A DNA stretch of 64,000 nucleotides from positions 62,001 to 126,000 of the forward strand of contig NZ_RHNY01000006.1 in NCBI RefSeq assembly GCF_003946345.1, in the 5' to 3' direction. The stretch comes from Levilactobacillus tongjiangensis. Its GTDB lineage: Bacteria; Bacillota; Bacilli; Lactobacillales; Lactobacillaceae. This document shows, piece by piece, positions 1-8,342 of the stretch (positions are counted from its first letter, which is position 1; every line of letters begins with the position of its first letter). Under the pieces are notes generated by a model. The model was not told where the DNA came from, ran no database searches, and saw only the letters and a list, made by a program, of their open reading frames with translations. The position numbers and the translations under genes were made by a program.

Positions 1-1
1 G

Positions 2-313
2 GAACCGCAATTTAAGGCTTATGCCAGTCAGATTCGTCTGATCGATAAGCAAAATACGATTTCGTTCTACCTCCCTGGTCATTACACGTTGGAGAAGGAG
101 CCAGATAAAAATTATCTGGCGTTCATTCCTTTAACTCCCATTGACCATTTAAGCCTGATCAATGAAAAGTATCAGCTACACAATGAACCGATTCCATATC
201 CGATTTCGTTTGCTAGCAATGAGTTTGTGGGGAAGACTGGTGAATTTCAGTTCGATACCGGTTTACTCTGCGTTATTCAAAGCTGTGATACTTACGAAGC
301 TCGGCATGAATAA
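2..313 (+). CDS. C-terminal part of an unidentified protein (5' end outside window)
   Basis: An open frame enters from the left edge and ends at TAA 311-313, giving at least 103 codons with no stop. The visible part is hydrophilic, rich in Tyr, Phe and Ile, and has no membrane segment or motif I recognise. A TTG at 89 could be read as a start, but the frame is open to the window edge and codes plausibly upstream, so the gene most likely begins outside the window. A hairpin-plus-T-run terminator follows directly. No function can be assigned. Confidence 0.6.
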   Translation, partial: EPQFKAYASQIRLIDKQNTISFYLPGHYTLEKEPDKNYLAFIPLTPIDHLSLINEKYQLHNEPIPYPISFASNEFVGKTGEFQFDTGLLCVIQSCDTYEARHE

Positions 314-324
314 GGTTTAAATTA

Positions 325-366
325 CTCGTGGTTACCGCTAAACTTGCGGTGACTGCGAGTTTTTTG
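325..366 (+). terminator. Rho-independent terminator after the partial gene
   Basis: CTCGTGGTTACCGC pairs with GCGGTGACTGCGAG (a few G-U or mismatched positions) around a TAAACTT loop and is followed by six T. It lies 12 bp after the stop codon at 313. Confidence 0.7.
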
Positions 367-370
367 TTGT

Positions 371-562
371 GCCGCCTGCGGCTGCCAGGACTGGAACCGG
401 CTGTGGGGTCGCTTCCGGCCTGAGAAGCGGTCCTCCAGCTCAACTTGAAGCCTTTCGCAGACCACGCAAGTCTCCAAGCTTGCCCCATGGTGTAAGTTCG
501 GGCAGAGCCCACCCAAACTAACACCATCGACACCGCCGGTCCCAGTCCTGGCAACCTCCGGC
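371..562 (+). repeat. PIR element 1 (forward copy)
   Basis: An imperfect palindrome of about 190 bp. The closing stem is GCCAGGACTGG near 383 against CCAGTCCTGGC near 541, extended by ACCGGC-GTG pairing. The forward signature GTGGGGTCGCTTC lies just inside the left arm. Further in are a CTTG-AAG/CTCCAAG hairpin and a GGTGTAAG...CTAACACC hairpin followed by a TCGACAC motif. The outer edges carry the family end CCTCCGGC. It pairs with inverted element 2 at 975. Confidence 0.8.
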
Positions 563-974
563 TACATTGATGTATTTTGAAATATTAGGTGGTTGGTCGT
601 GACATAGTAAGAGTGATTTTCAACCTGACCAACCTGATATAGGGAAATTGGTGGTTGTTAATGCAGGGTGCAAGTTAACTTTTTGCAGAATTGCTAAATT
701 GAATTGAAGAAAAAATAATTTCTTTTTTGATTTAAAATTTCTAGTAGAAACCTGATTTTGAAAGCCAGTTTCTTCGATTGCTAAGTATTATTTGCCATAT
801 GCCTGATACAACAAAATTTGGGTGTTGGGAGTTAGTCAGATATTGTGGAGAAGTACCACCTTAACGTTTGCCAAATTCGACTGACTCTTGGCAACCTAGT
901 GGCGCGCCAATAAAATTTAGGAAGTACTGTCACTCAGGCATCTAATCTAACTTAGTTTTCAAGAACCTGTTTAA
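563..974. other. Gene-free spacer between PIR elements 1 and 2, with a shrunken nested element
   Basis: No credible ORF. Positions 800-910 contain CTGATACAACAA, then CGTTTGCCAAATTCGACTG and CCTAGTGGCGCGCC. These match the two ends of the nested element at 60871-61050, but the middle is missing, so this is probably an internally deleted copy. The stretch 940-980 (ACTTAGTTTTCAAGAACCTG, then TTTAACCGGAGG) matches the flank before elements 4 and 16. The rest is AT-rich and unremarkable. Confidence 0.5.
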
Positions 975-1148
975 CCGGAGGGGGTCAGAGGTGGAGCCAG
1001 CTGTGTCGACGGTGTTAGCCGATTTTCGGCTTACAGCGTGGGACGCGTTTGGAGACTGGTGGTTTTCCAGGCTTCAAACCGAGCCGCAGGACCGCTTTTC
1101 AGGCCGGAGGCGTTCCCCACAGCAGGCGGAATCTCTGACCGCCGCAGG
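975..1148 (-). repeat. PIR element 2 (inverted copy)
   Basis: It starts CCGGAGG and closes with GGGGTCAGAG against CTCTGACC. The family signature is on the minus strand (plus strand GGCGTTCCCCACAGC near 1110). Internal hairpins include GTTAGCCGATTTTCGGCTTAC. It is nearly identical to element 4 at 7395, and the similarity continues past the palindrome to about 1230 (shared AATTTTAAG and GGTTTTCGAACTT). Together with element 1 it forms an inverted pair. Confidence 0.8.
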
Positions 1149-1325
1149 TGGCTGGGTGAGACCAATTTTAAGCCTATAACGACTTGCTATTCCGGGCTTG
1201 ATAACGGTTTTCGAACTTCCAATCTTCAGTAAATAGCAGTATATTAAGTAAAAATTGACCGGCGGATACATGAAACCTTTTCACTTGAGGTTGCAGTGAT
1301 AACCGCTTTCAAGTGGAGGAGACAC

Positions 1326-1364
1326 AAAAAAAGCACGAACCAGCGAACTGGCTCGTGCTTTTTC
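1326..1364 (-). terminator. Terminator of rpmB (symmetrical)
   Basis: AGCACGAACCAG pairs with CTGGCTCGTGCT around CGAA. An A-run on the left gives the minus-strand T tail. The hairpin also has T residues on the plus side, so it may work in both directions. Confidence 0.8.
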
Positions 1365-1384
1365 TTATATAACCGTGTTTATAA

Positions 1385-1570
1385 CTAAACGCGGGTTACA
1401 TTACCTGATTTCAGAGTCCGGGCAGAAATCCAGACCTTCTTCGGCTTACCGTCCACCAAGATGCGAACCTTTTGCAAGTTCGGCTTCCAAGCGCGACGAG
1501 ATGAATTTAAAGCGTGGGAACGCTTGTTACCGAAGCGCGTCCGCTTACCGTTGATAAAATCCTTTGCCAT
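1385..1570 (-). CDS. rpmB: 50S ribosomal protein L28
   Basis: A 61-residue basic protein starting [20 protein letters not shown], which is the typical N-terminus of bacterial bL28. It ends with the expected [13 protein letters not shown] region. I chose the ATG at 1570 over a longer upstream frame because GGAGGGTTTACGCC sits directly before it and the length matches the family. As in other Firmicutes, it is divergent from the asp23-fakA operon. It is a structural component of the large ribosomal subunit near the E site. Confidence 0.97.
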   Translation of the reverse strand: MAKDFINGKRTRFGNKRSHALNSSRRAWKPNLQKVRILVDGKPKKVWISARTLKSGNVTRV

Positions 1571-1633
1571 GGCGTAAACCCTCCTTTGTGGATTCATTAC
1601 TTTAAAAAAGCAGTGCTTTTTACTCACCTGACT

Positions 1634-1662
1634 AATTTACCATACTATTTTGCGGAACGCAA
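1634..1662 (-). promoter_or_regulatory. Possible rpmB promoter
   Basis: On the minus strand, TTGCGT (1657-1662) and TAAATT (1634-1639) are separated by 17 nt, about 65 bp upstream of the rpmB start. The match is only moderate. An overlapping alternative is TTGAAA-17-CAAAAT. Confidence 0.35.
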
Positions 1663-1802
1663 TATTTTCTTTCAAGTAAATTTGCTTGACACTTATTTAC
1701 CGTCAGGGCGTGCTTTTAAGAGTTCCTATTTCTATTTTTGCGCGGGTTGTGGTAAGATTAATCTCTGTTAAGATTCTACAACCAGACAAGGAGGCTATTT
1801 CC

Positions 1803-2165
1803 ATGGCCGTAAAGATTAAGACTCAGTACGGAACAATTGATATCACGAATGAAGTGATTGCGACCGTAGTTGGGGGTGCCGCGACTGATAATTATGGTGT
1901 CGTGGGCATGGCAAGCAAAAATCAAATCCGTGACAACGTTAACGATATTTTACGGCGGGAGAACTACGCCCGCGGTGTTGTTGTGCGACAGGAAGAAAAT
2001 GGCGTAGCAATTGACGTCTTTATTATCGTCAGCTACGGAACCAAGATTTCTGAAGTATCACGGAACGTTCAATCTAAAGTTAAATATAACCTGGAAACGA
2101 TGCTGGGGGTTAACGCAAACTCAGTAAACGTCATTGTTCAAGGGGTGCGGGTGTTGGCTGATTAG
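1803..2165 (+). CDS. Asp23/Gls24 family envelope stress protein (YloU-like)
   Basis: A 120-residue protein with the Asp23 family pattern: MAVKIKTQYGTIDITNEVIA at the start and a C-terminal VQGVRVLAD. The ATG at 1803 is preceded by AAGGAGG (1788-1794); a longer frame from 1686 has no such site. Asp23-family proteins are envelope-associated and rise under alkaline or cell-wall stress in staphylococci; the exact role here is unknown. It stands 32 bp upstream of the fatty acid kinase gene, the usual Firmicute pairing, so the two are probably co-transcribed. Confidence 0.93.
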   Translation: MAVKIKTQYGTIDITNEVIATVVGGAATDNYGVVGMASKNQIRDNVNDILRRENYARGVVVRQEENGVAIDVFIIVSYGTKISEVSRNVQSKVKYNLETMLGVNANSVNVIVQGVRVLAD

Positions 2166-2197
2166 CCAGACGTACTGAAATCAAGGAGGATACTTAG

Positions 2198-3892
2198 TTG
2201 AAAGTAACAGAAATTACTAATCTTGAGTTTGGTAAGATGGTCCAAGCCGCCTCGCAAAAACTAAACCAGAATGCCGATTTTATTAACTCACTAAACGTTT
2301 TCCCTGTTCCAGATGGGGATACGGGAACCAATATGAGCCTTTCTCTGCAGAGTGGGGCCAAGTACGAACGTGACTTGGACAGCACTGCCGTTGGGGCATT
2401 AGCAACCGCTTTAGCTAAAGGACTGTTAATGGGAGCTCGTGGGAATTCTGGGGTCATTTTATCCCAGATTTTCCGTGGTTTCTCTAAGAAATTGGCTGAC
2501 AAGCAAACTTTAACGGCCCAAGACTTAGCAGATGGCTTCGCAGCTGGTGCAGAAACAGCTTATAAGGCTGTTATGAAGCCAACTGAGGGAACTATCCTGA
2601 CTGTTGTGCGTGAAGGCGCACAGGCCGGCTTAAACACAGCTAAGAAGTCTGACGACGTCTTAGCTGTGATGGATGCCGTCTTTGAAGCGGCCAAAGCTGC
2701 TTTGGCGACGACGCCAGACTTACTCCCCGTCTTAAAGCAAGTGGGTGTGGTCGATTCCGGTGGTCAAGGGCTGACTTTTGTTTTGGAAGCCTTCAATGAC
2801 TCTCTGAACGGTCGTGTCGCTGAAGAGGGCGACTACAAGCCTGACGACGCCGAAATGGATGAAATGATCGATGCGACCCACCACCAGAGTGTGCAAGGGA
2901 AACTTGATCCTAACAGCATCAAATTCGGTTACTGTACCGAAATCATGGTTCGTATTGGCCGCGGTAAGCAGGTTGATCATGACTTTGATTACGATACCTT
3001 CTACGACTACCTGGCTAACTTAGGGGATTCCTTACTGGTCGTTAACGATGACGAAATTGTCAAGGTCCACGTCCACACGGAACACCCTGGCAAAGTGATT
3101 GCTTGGGGCCAAGAATTTGGGGACTTAGCTAAGGTCAAAGTCGATAACATGCGGATGCAACAGGAAACCATCATGGAACATGATGAAGCCCCCGCTGAAT
3201 CTGCCGTTGCTACGGCAACTGCTGAAGAAGCGCCTGCTGATACGGCCATCATTGCCATTACTGCTGGTGACGGGTTAGCGACGTTGTTCAAGAGTTTGGG
3301 TGTGACCCACGTTGTTAACGGTGGTCAGACTATGAACCCAAGTACGCAAGACATCGTGGATGCCATCAACCAAAGCAAGGCTAAGCGGGCCATTGTCTTA
3401 CCTAACAATAAGAATATTTTCTTAGCTGCCGAACAAGCAGCCAAGGTCGCCGATGTGCCAGCCGTCATTGTACATTCTAAGACGGTGTCACAAGGGATGA
3501 CAGCTATGCTGGGTTACAATCCAGATGCCGAGTTAGACGAAAACCAAGAAGCAATGGAAGACAACCTGTCAGCTGTTAAGAGCGGTCAGGTAACGCATGC
3601 CATTCGTGATACCCAACTTGATGGGTTTGACATCAAGGAAGGCAACTTCATGGGAATCGTTGATGGAACGATCAAGGTAACCGACGCGGATCTTTTGACC
3701 ACGGCGGTCGACACGGTCAAAGCCATGCTCGATGATGAAAGTGAAATTATAACGATTATTTATGGTGCCGATACGACGGCTGAAGTTGCAGAACAATTGC
3801 AAGAACAGGTCGAAGCGTTGGACGATGACTTAGAAACAGAAGTTCATGAAGGGGACCAACCGGTTTACCCATTCTTGATTTCGGTTGAATAA
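2198..3892 (+). CDS. fakA: DAK-domain fatty acid kinase catalytic subunit (FakA/YloV)
   Basis: 564 residues, close to staphylococcal FakA. The N-terminal DhaL-type kinase domain (about 8-200) shows the Mg-ATP loop PDGDTGTNM at 38-46, GARGNSGVILSQ at 79-90 and DSGGQG at 186. A middle segment and a C-terminal domain (about 320-560) follow, joined by a linker rich in Ala and Glu (about 325-350). The start is TTG at 2198, set by AAGGAGG 8 nt upstream. In the known system FakA phosphorylates fatty acids delivered by a FakB carrier so that PlsX/PlsY can use them. plsX lies two genes downstream, which supports this role; no fakB is in the window. Confidence 0.9.
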   Translation: MKVTEITNLEFGKMVQAASQKLNQNADFINSLNVFPVPDGDTGTNMSLSLQSGAKYERDLDSTAVGALATALAKGLLMGARGNSGVILSQIFRGFSKKLADKQTLTAQDLADGFAAGAETAYKAVMKPTEGTILTVVREGAQAGLNTAKKSDDVLAVMDAVFEAAKAALATTPDLLPVLKQVGVVDSGGQGLTFVLEAFNDSLNGRVAEEGDYKPDDAEMDEMIDATHHQSVQGKLDPNSIKFGYCTEIMVRIGRGKQVDHDFDYDTFYDYLANLGDSLLVVNDDEIVKVHVHTEHPGKVIAWGQEFGDLAKVKVDNMRMQQETIMEHDEAPAESAVATATAEEAPADTAIIAITAGDGLATLFKSLGVTHVVNGGQTMNPSTQDIVDAINQSKAKRAIVLPNNKNIFLAAEQAAKVADVPAVIVHSKTVSQGMTAMLGYNPDAELDENQEAMEDNLSAVKSGQVTHAIRDTQLDGFDIKEGNFMGIVDGTIKVTDADLLTTAVDTVKAMLDDESEIITIIYGADTTAEVAEQLQEQVEALDDDLETEVHEGDQPVYPFLISVE

Positions 3893-3902
3893 CCGGTGTA
3901 CG

Positions 3903-3938
3903 AAAAAAGATTGGGCTAATGGTCCAGTCTTTTTTTCG
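3903..3938 (+). terminator. Weak terminator-like hairpin between fakA and recG
   Basis: AAAAAAGATTGG pairs with CCAGTCTTTTTT over a short loop (one G-U pair), 11 bp after the fakA stop. It may only attenuate, because recG starts 30 bp further on without a clear promoter of its own. Confidence 0.5.
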
Positions 3939-3969
3939 CATTAGTTAGCGATGATGGGAGGGAAAATCA

Positions 3970-6003
3970 GTGGCAAGTTTAAGCGATAGTGTGGCCACCC
4001 TAGCTGGGGTGGGCCCCAAACGCGTTCAGGCGTTGAAGAGTCTGGATATTGAAAATATCAACGATCTTTTGACCTACTTTCCCTTCCGTTATGAGGACTT
4101 GGAGGCCAAGGATCCCGCTGAATTGACGGATCAGGCCAAGGTCACCCTCAAAGGAACCGTGGCCGCTATGCCCGTTCTAACACGGTTCGGTCGGAAGAAA
4201 AATCGCTTGAATTTTCGGTTACTAGTCGATGAACACACGATTATTCCGGTGACCTTCTTTAACCAGCCCTGGCTCAAGGATCAGTTGGAAGTGGGAGCAG
4301 AATTGGTGATCTATGGCCGTTTTGATGCGAAACGACAGAGTCTAGCGGGAATGAAGATCTTGGCTAGTGCGGACAGCGGAATGGAATCGATTTATCCGGC
4401 TAACAAGGAAATTCGCCAGGGAACCGTCAAAAAGCTGGTGGAATCAGCCTATGAGGACTATTCGCCGGTGATTGTTGACCTAATTCCAGAGACCTTACGT
4501 GAGCAATACCGGCTGTTACATCGGCGCGAAATGATTCACGACATGCATTTTCCAGCGAACGATGCGGCGGCCCAGGCAGCCCGGCGAACGGCGAAGTTCG
4601 AGGAATTTTACCTCTTTGAATTACGTCTACAAATCGTTCGGCAGCAAGATCACACGCTGCACGGTCAGGCTTTTCACTACGACCTGGCGAAGTTAAAGGC
4701 ATTTATTGACTCACTACCGTACGAACTGACTGCAGCGCAAAAGCGCGTGGTCAACGAAATTTGTTTCGACCTGAAGCGTCCCGTTCACATGAATCGACTG
4801 TTGCAGGGGGACGTTGGGAGTGGGAAGACCGTGGTGGCGGCTATTGCCATGTATGCCGCCATTACTGCTGGTGCGCAAGCTGCGCTGATGGCGCCCACGG
4901 AAATTTTAGCCGAACAGCATGCCAATAATCTGGCCAAGTTGTTTGCTGATTTTCCGGTGAACGTAGCCCTGTTAACGGGGGCCACCAAGGCTGCGGCGCG
5001 TAAGACGCTGTTACCACAAATCGCTGAGGGCGGAGTGGACCTCTTGATTGGGACCCACGCCCTGATCCAGCCGGAAGTGACTTATCATCATTTAGGCCTA
5101 GCCGTAATCGATGAACAACACCGGTTTGGGGTCAATCAGCGGCAAGCGCTGCGCGAAAAGGGCCAGCAACCGGACGTTTTAGCAATGACGGCGACCCCCA
5201 TTCCCCGAACACTGGCCATCACGGCCTACGGGGAAATGGATGTGTCAGTCATCAACGAACTGCCAGCCGGTCGGCAACCGATCAAGACGAGCTGGATTCG
5301 GAGCAATCAAGTGGACGCCACGTTGCGTGAGGTCAAAGCAGAACTCAGTACGGGTTCTCAGGCCTACGTGGTCACACCATTGATTGAGGAATCTGAGGCC
5401 GTTGATATGAAAAATGCGGAGGCCATCTATGCCCGGTTCAAGGAAGAGTTTGAACCCGATTATAAGGTGGGTCTGCTACACGGCCGGATGAAAGATGACG
5501 AAAAAAATGCCATCATGGCTGCGTTTAAGGCCAATGAATTTCAAGTGTTAGTGGCAACGACCGTGATTGAAGTGGGGGTCGATGTCCCGAACGCCACGTT
5601 GATGATCATCTACGACGCCGATCACTTTGGACTCTCACAGTTGCATCAGTTGCGTGGCCGGGTTGGTCGGGGTTCAAGAGCGTCAGCTTGTATCCTGATT
5701 GCTGACCCCAAAAATCAGTTGGCTATTGAACGAATGACAACTATGACCAGTACCAACGATGGCTTCGTTCTTTCTCAAAAGGATTTGGAATTACGAGGTC
5801 CCGGTGATATTCTGGGAAGAAAGCAGTCCGGAGTGCCTGACTTCAAAGTGGGTGATCCCGTGGCGGATCTCAACATTCTGAGTGCAGCTCAGCAGGCGGC
5901 TAAGGAAACGGTGTCGTCACCAAACTGGGCAGATAAGGATCAAAACTTAGCGTTGGCGGCCTTTCTCAGTATGACCGCCCACAAAAATATGACGATGGAT
6001 TAA
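3970..6003 (+). CDS. recG: ATP-dependent DNA helicase RecG
   Basis: 677 residues, normal for RecG. The N-terminal wedge/OB domain (about 1-230) binds branched DNA. The helicase core shows Walker A GDVGSGKT near 280, DEQHRFG (DExH box) near 381, MTATPIPRTLAI motif III and the QLRGRVGRG motif VI. RecG drives regression of stalled forks and branch migration of recombination intermediates. The start is GTG at 3970 behind GGGAGGGA. plsX follows after 16 bp, so the two are likely one transcript. Confidence 0.97.
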   Translation: MASLSDSVATLAGVGPKRVQALKSLDIENINDLLTYFPFRYEDLEAKDPAELTDQAKVTLKGTVAAMPVLTRFGRKKNRLNFRLLVDEHTIIPVTFFNQPWLKDQLEVGAELVIYGRFDAKRQSLAGMKILASADSGMESIYPANKEIRQGTVKKLVESAYEDYSPVIVDLIPETLREQYRLLHRREMIHDMHFPANDAAAQAARRTAKFEEFYLFELRLQIVRQQDHTLHGQAFHYDLAKLKAFIDSLPYELTAAQKRVVNEICFDLKRPVHMNRLLQGDVGSGKTVVAAIAMYAAITAGAQAALMAPTEILAEQHANNLAKLFADFPVNVALLTGATKAAARKTLLPQIAEGGVDLLIGTHALIQPEVTYHHLGLAVIDEQHRFGVNQRQALREKGQQPDVLAMTATPIPRTLAITAYGEMDVSVINELPAGRQPIKTSWIRSNQVDATLREVKAELSTGSQAYVVTPLIEESEAVDMKNAEAIYARFKEEFEPDYKVGLLHGRMKDDEKNAIMAAFKANEFQVLVATTVIEVGVDVPNATLMIIYDADHFGLSQLHQLRGRVGRGSRASACILIADPKNQLAIERMTTMTSTNDGFVLSQKDLELRGPGDILGRKQSGVPDFKVGDPVADLNILSAAQQAAKETVSSPNWADKDQNLALAAFLSMTAHKNMTMD

Positions 6004-6019
6004 CCAAAGGAGACTACTC

Positions 6020-7054
6020 ATGAAAATTGCCGTTGACGCAATGGGCGGTGACTACGCCCCAGATGAAATTGTTAAAGGAATCGAACTCGCACGGGATGCC
6101 TACCCCGACCTAGAATTTTTACTCTACGGTCAAGAAGAAAAAGTGGCACCACTCTTGCAAGATAAGACCCGGATCACTTTAGTTCCGGCGCCCGAAGTCA
6201 TTGCCATGGAGGATGAACCCGTTCGGGCCGTTCGCCGTAAAAAGCAGTCTAGCATCGTACTGGCTGCGACGGCCGTTCGGGAAGGTGAGGCGGATGCTTT
6301 CTTCTCTGCCGGCAATACCGGGGCCGTCTTGGCAGCTGGCTTATTGATTGTTGGTCGGATCAAGGGTATCGAGCGGCCAGGTCTGACGACCACCCTTCCC
6401 GTCTTGCGTAAGCCAGATCAATCGAGTTTTGTGATGTTGGACGTGGGGGCTAACGCTGATACGAAGCCATTTAACGTGGTCCAGTACGCCGTTATGGGCC
6501 AGTATTACGCGCAGTCTGTCATGCACGTGGCCAAGCCACGGGTGGGTCTCTTGAACAACGGGACCGAAGCTGATAAGGGTGACATGGCGCATCGAGCCAT
6601 TTACGAAGCTTTGTCCGGTATGGACGACTTGAATTTCGTTGGGAATGTCGAATCTCGTGAACTCTTAAACGGTGCGGCCGATGTGGTCGTGACCGATGGG
6701 TTTACTGGAAACGCAACGCTCAAGGCCATTGAAGGAACCGCGTTGTCCATGCTGAAGCTGATCAAGGGTGAAATCATGAGTGGCGGCCTGGGTGGCAAGT
6801 TAGGTGCCGGTCTCTTGAAGCCTGTCTTCAAGAACGTGCAGAGTGCCATGGACTACTCGCAATATGGTGGTGCCGTTCTGTTGGGACTGAAGGCGCCCGT
6901 GGTAAAGACCCATGGGTCAACCAAAGCGCCAACCGTTAAGAATACGATTGGCCAGATTCGTGAGCTGTTAGCTAGCCATAGTGCCGATCAGCTGGTGACT
7001 TACTTTGCTGATCATACCGAGCAGATGGCAGCACTGAAGGAATCTTTGAAATAG
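6020..7054 (+). CDS. plsX: Phosphate acyltransferase PlsX
   Basis: 344 residues. It begins MKIAVDAMGGDYAPDEIVKG, the PlsX signature, and contains FFSAGNTGAVLAAG near 94. PlsX converts acyl-ACP to acyl-phosphate for PlsY, at the start of membrane phospholipid synthesis. AAAGGAG precedes the ATG. In many Firmicutes plsX is followed closely by fab genes or acpP; here acpP comes only after 940 bp filled with PIR repeats. Confidence 0.97.
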   Translation: MKIAVDAMGGDYAPDEIVKGIELARDAYPDLEFLLYGQEEKVAPLLQDKTRITLVPAPEVIAMEDEPVRAVRRKKQSSIVLAATAVREGEADAFFSAGNTGAVLAAGLLIVGRIKGIERPGLTTTLPVLRKPDQSSFVMLDVGANADTKPFNVVQYAVMGQYYAQSVMHVAKPRVGLLNNGTEADKGDMAHRAIYEALSGMDDLNFVGNVESRELLNGAADVVVTDGFTGNATLKAIEGTALSMLKLIKGEIMSGGLGGKLGAGLLKPVFKNVQSAMDYSQYGGAVLLGLKAPVVKTHGSTKAPTVKNTIGQIRELLASHSADQLVTYFADHTEQMAALKESLK

Positions 7055-7100
7055 TTTCAACCACTAGTTGCTAGGTCAAAGGCTGCAAGTAGGAGTTTTC

Positions 7101-7289
7101 CGCCTCCGGTTGTCAGGACAGGCACCGGCAGTGGGGCCGCTTCCGGCCTGAGGAGCGGTCCTTCAGCTCAACTTTTAGCTTCTCGAAAACCATGAGAATC
7201 TAAAAGCTTGTCCGGCAATGTAAGTCCGGGAAATTCGCCCGAACCAACATTACCGACACTGCTGGTACCTGTCCTGGCAACCTCCGGCT
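7101..7289 (+). repeat. PIR element 3 (forward copy)
   Basis: The closing stem GTCAGGACAGGCACCGGCAGTG pairs with the complement of CACTGCTGGTACCTGTCCTGGC, only a few positions being wobble. The signature is GTGGGGCCGCTTC. The middle hairpin CTTTTAG...CTAAAAG replaces TTTGAAG...CTTCAAA of other copies, a compensated change. It ends CCTCCGGC and lies 46 bp after the plsX stop. Confidence 0.85.
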
Positions 7290-7394
7290 ATTTTAGCTGA
7301 GTAACTAAAGGTTGAAAGCACTGAAACGCCCACTGTGACTGATACAACAAGAATCGGGTATTTAAACTAGCTTAGTTTCCAAGAACCCGTTTAA

Positions 7395-7571
7395 CCGGAG
7401 GCGGTCAGAGGTGGAGCCTGCTGTGTCGACGGTGTTAGCCGATTTTCGGCTTACAGCGTGGGACGTGTTTGAAGATTGGTGATTTTTTCCAGGCTTCAAA
7501 CCGAGACGAAGGACCGGTTTTCAGGCCGCAGGCGTTCCCCACAGCAGGTGGAATCTCTGACCGCTGCCGGT
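7395..7571 (-). repeat. PIR element 4 (inverted copy)
   Basis: CCGGAGGCGGTCAGAG pairs with CTCTGACCGC at 7553-7562. It is nearly identical to element 2 over the palindrome and for about 75 bp beyond (to 7645). It forms an inverted pair with element 3, separated by about 105 bp that contain CTGATACAACAA (7340-7351) and the shared flank GTATTTAAACTAGCTTAG. Confidence 0.85.
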
Positions 7572-7933
7572 GGCTGGATGAGACTAATTTTAAGTCCGTA
7601 ACGTCTTACTATTCTTGGTTTCATAATGGTTTTCGAACTTTCAACCTTTATCTGGGTGCTTTGATGTGACTGAGTAATTAAGCTAGTTTATTGATTTGGA
7701 TGTTTAGGTATATTTTCAAGTCAATCTACAGAGCTTGTAGGATTAATCAATGACTGGTCTGCTATAGAATTTGGTCTAAATCTGAGTATGGTATTAGTAC
7801 TTGCAGTTGATTTTCAGTCGGACAAGACAATTTCATTGGTACTACCAATCAGCTTGGTCAACCTACTTGACTACTAAAATCGGCCCAGCAACACGGTTCC
7901 ACACCAACCTCTGTCGTTAGGCCTATAATTGGC
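7572..7933. other. Gene-free spacer upstream of acpP
   Basis: The first 75 bp continue the similarity to the segment after element 2. The rest is AT-rich, with no ORF, hairpin or known motif that I can see. Confidence 0.5.
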
Positions 7934-7962
7934 TAGACAAGGGTGGCTAAAACGGTTAGACT
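7934..7962 (+). promoter_or_regulatory. Possible acpP promoter
   Basis: TAGACA (7934-7939) and TAGACT (7957-7962) are separated by exactly 17 nt, 33 bp before the acpP start codon. Both hexamers deviate from consensus. Since repeats separate acpP from plsX, a local promoter is expected. Confidence 0.4.
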
Positions 7963-7994
7963 ACTTATTGAATACTGTGAGCGAGGGGTAAAAC

Positions 7995-8246
7995 ATGACA
8001 AGAGCAGAAATTTTTGACAAGATTGCTGATATCATTGCCGATCGGTTTGAAACCGACCGCGATGCCATCAACGAACAACTCAACTTCAAGCAGGACTTGG
8101 ATGCGGATTCTATCGATTTCGTTGAATTCGTTTTGGAACTGGAAGATACGTTTGGAGCCGAGATTTCCGATGAAGATGCTGAGAAGTTGAATACCATTGG
8201 CGAAGTGGTAGATTACATCGAAGGCCATCAAAAAGAATCAAAATAA
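7995..8246 (+). CDS. acpP: Acyl carrier protein
   Basis: 83 residues, strongly acidic, four-helix ACP. The phosphopantetheine attachment site is Ser39 in DADSIDF (residues 36-42). It carries growing acyl chains for fatty acid synthesis and, as acyl-ACP, supplies PlsX. The ATG at 7995 follows GAGCGAGGGG. rnc lies next, after a terminator, as in many lactobacilli. Confidence 0.95.
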   Translation: MTRAEIFDKIADIIADRFETDRDAINEQLNFKQDLDADSIDFVEFVLELEDTFGAEISDEDAEKLNTIGEVVDYIEGHQKESK

Positions 8247-8256
8247 GCACTGAGCG

Positions 8257-8291
8257 AGTCCGGGCCGCAACTTTTCGTCCCGGGCTTTTTC
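8257..8291 (+). terminator. Terminator of acpP
   Basis: AGTCCGGG pairs with CCCGGGCT (one G-U) around a loop of about 14 nt and is followed by TTTTT. Confidence 0.7.
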
Positions 8292-8342
8292 AATCTGATG
8301 ACGAGCAAGTTTGGATTTAAACAGAAATGAGGGAAGTAACGC

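Noticed and set aside
371-562. PIR elements as CRISPR repeats
   Set aside because: Copies are scattered, long, palindromic and in both orientations; there are no regular spacers and no cas genes.
991-1232. Overlapping frames of about 62-64 codons on PIR element 2 (and similar ones on 7469-7669, 39338-39705, 53330-53542, 60375-60593)
   Set aside because: They follow the palindromic repeats on both strands, lack ribosome sites and differ in frame between copies. They are by-products of GC-rich repeats, not genes.
1686-1714. TTGACA at 1686 as the asp23 promoter
   Set aside because: No acceptable -10 at 16-19 nt; the TAAGAT at 1753 lacks a -35. Left uncalled.
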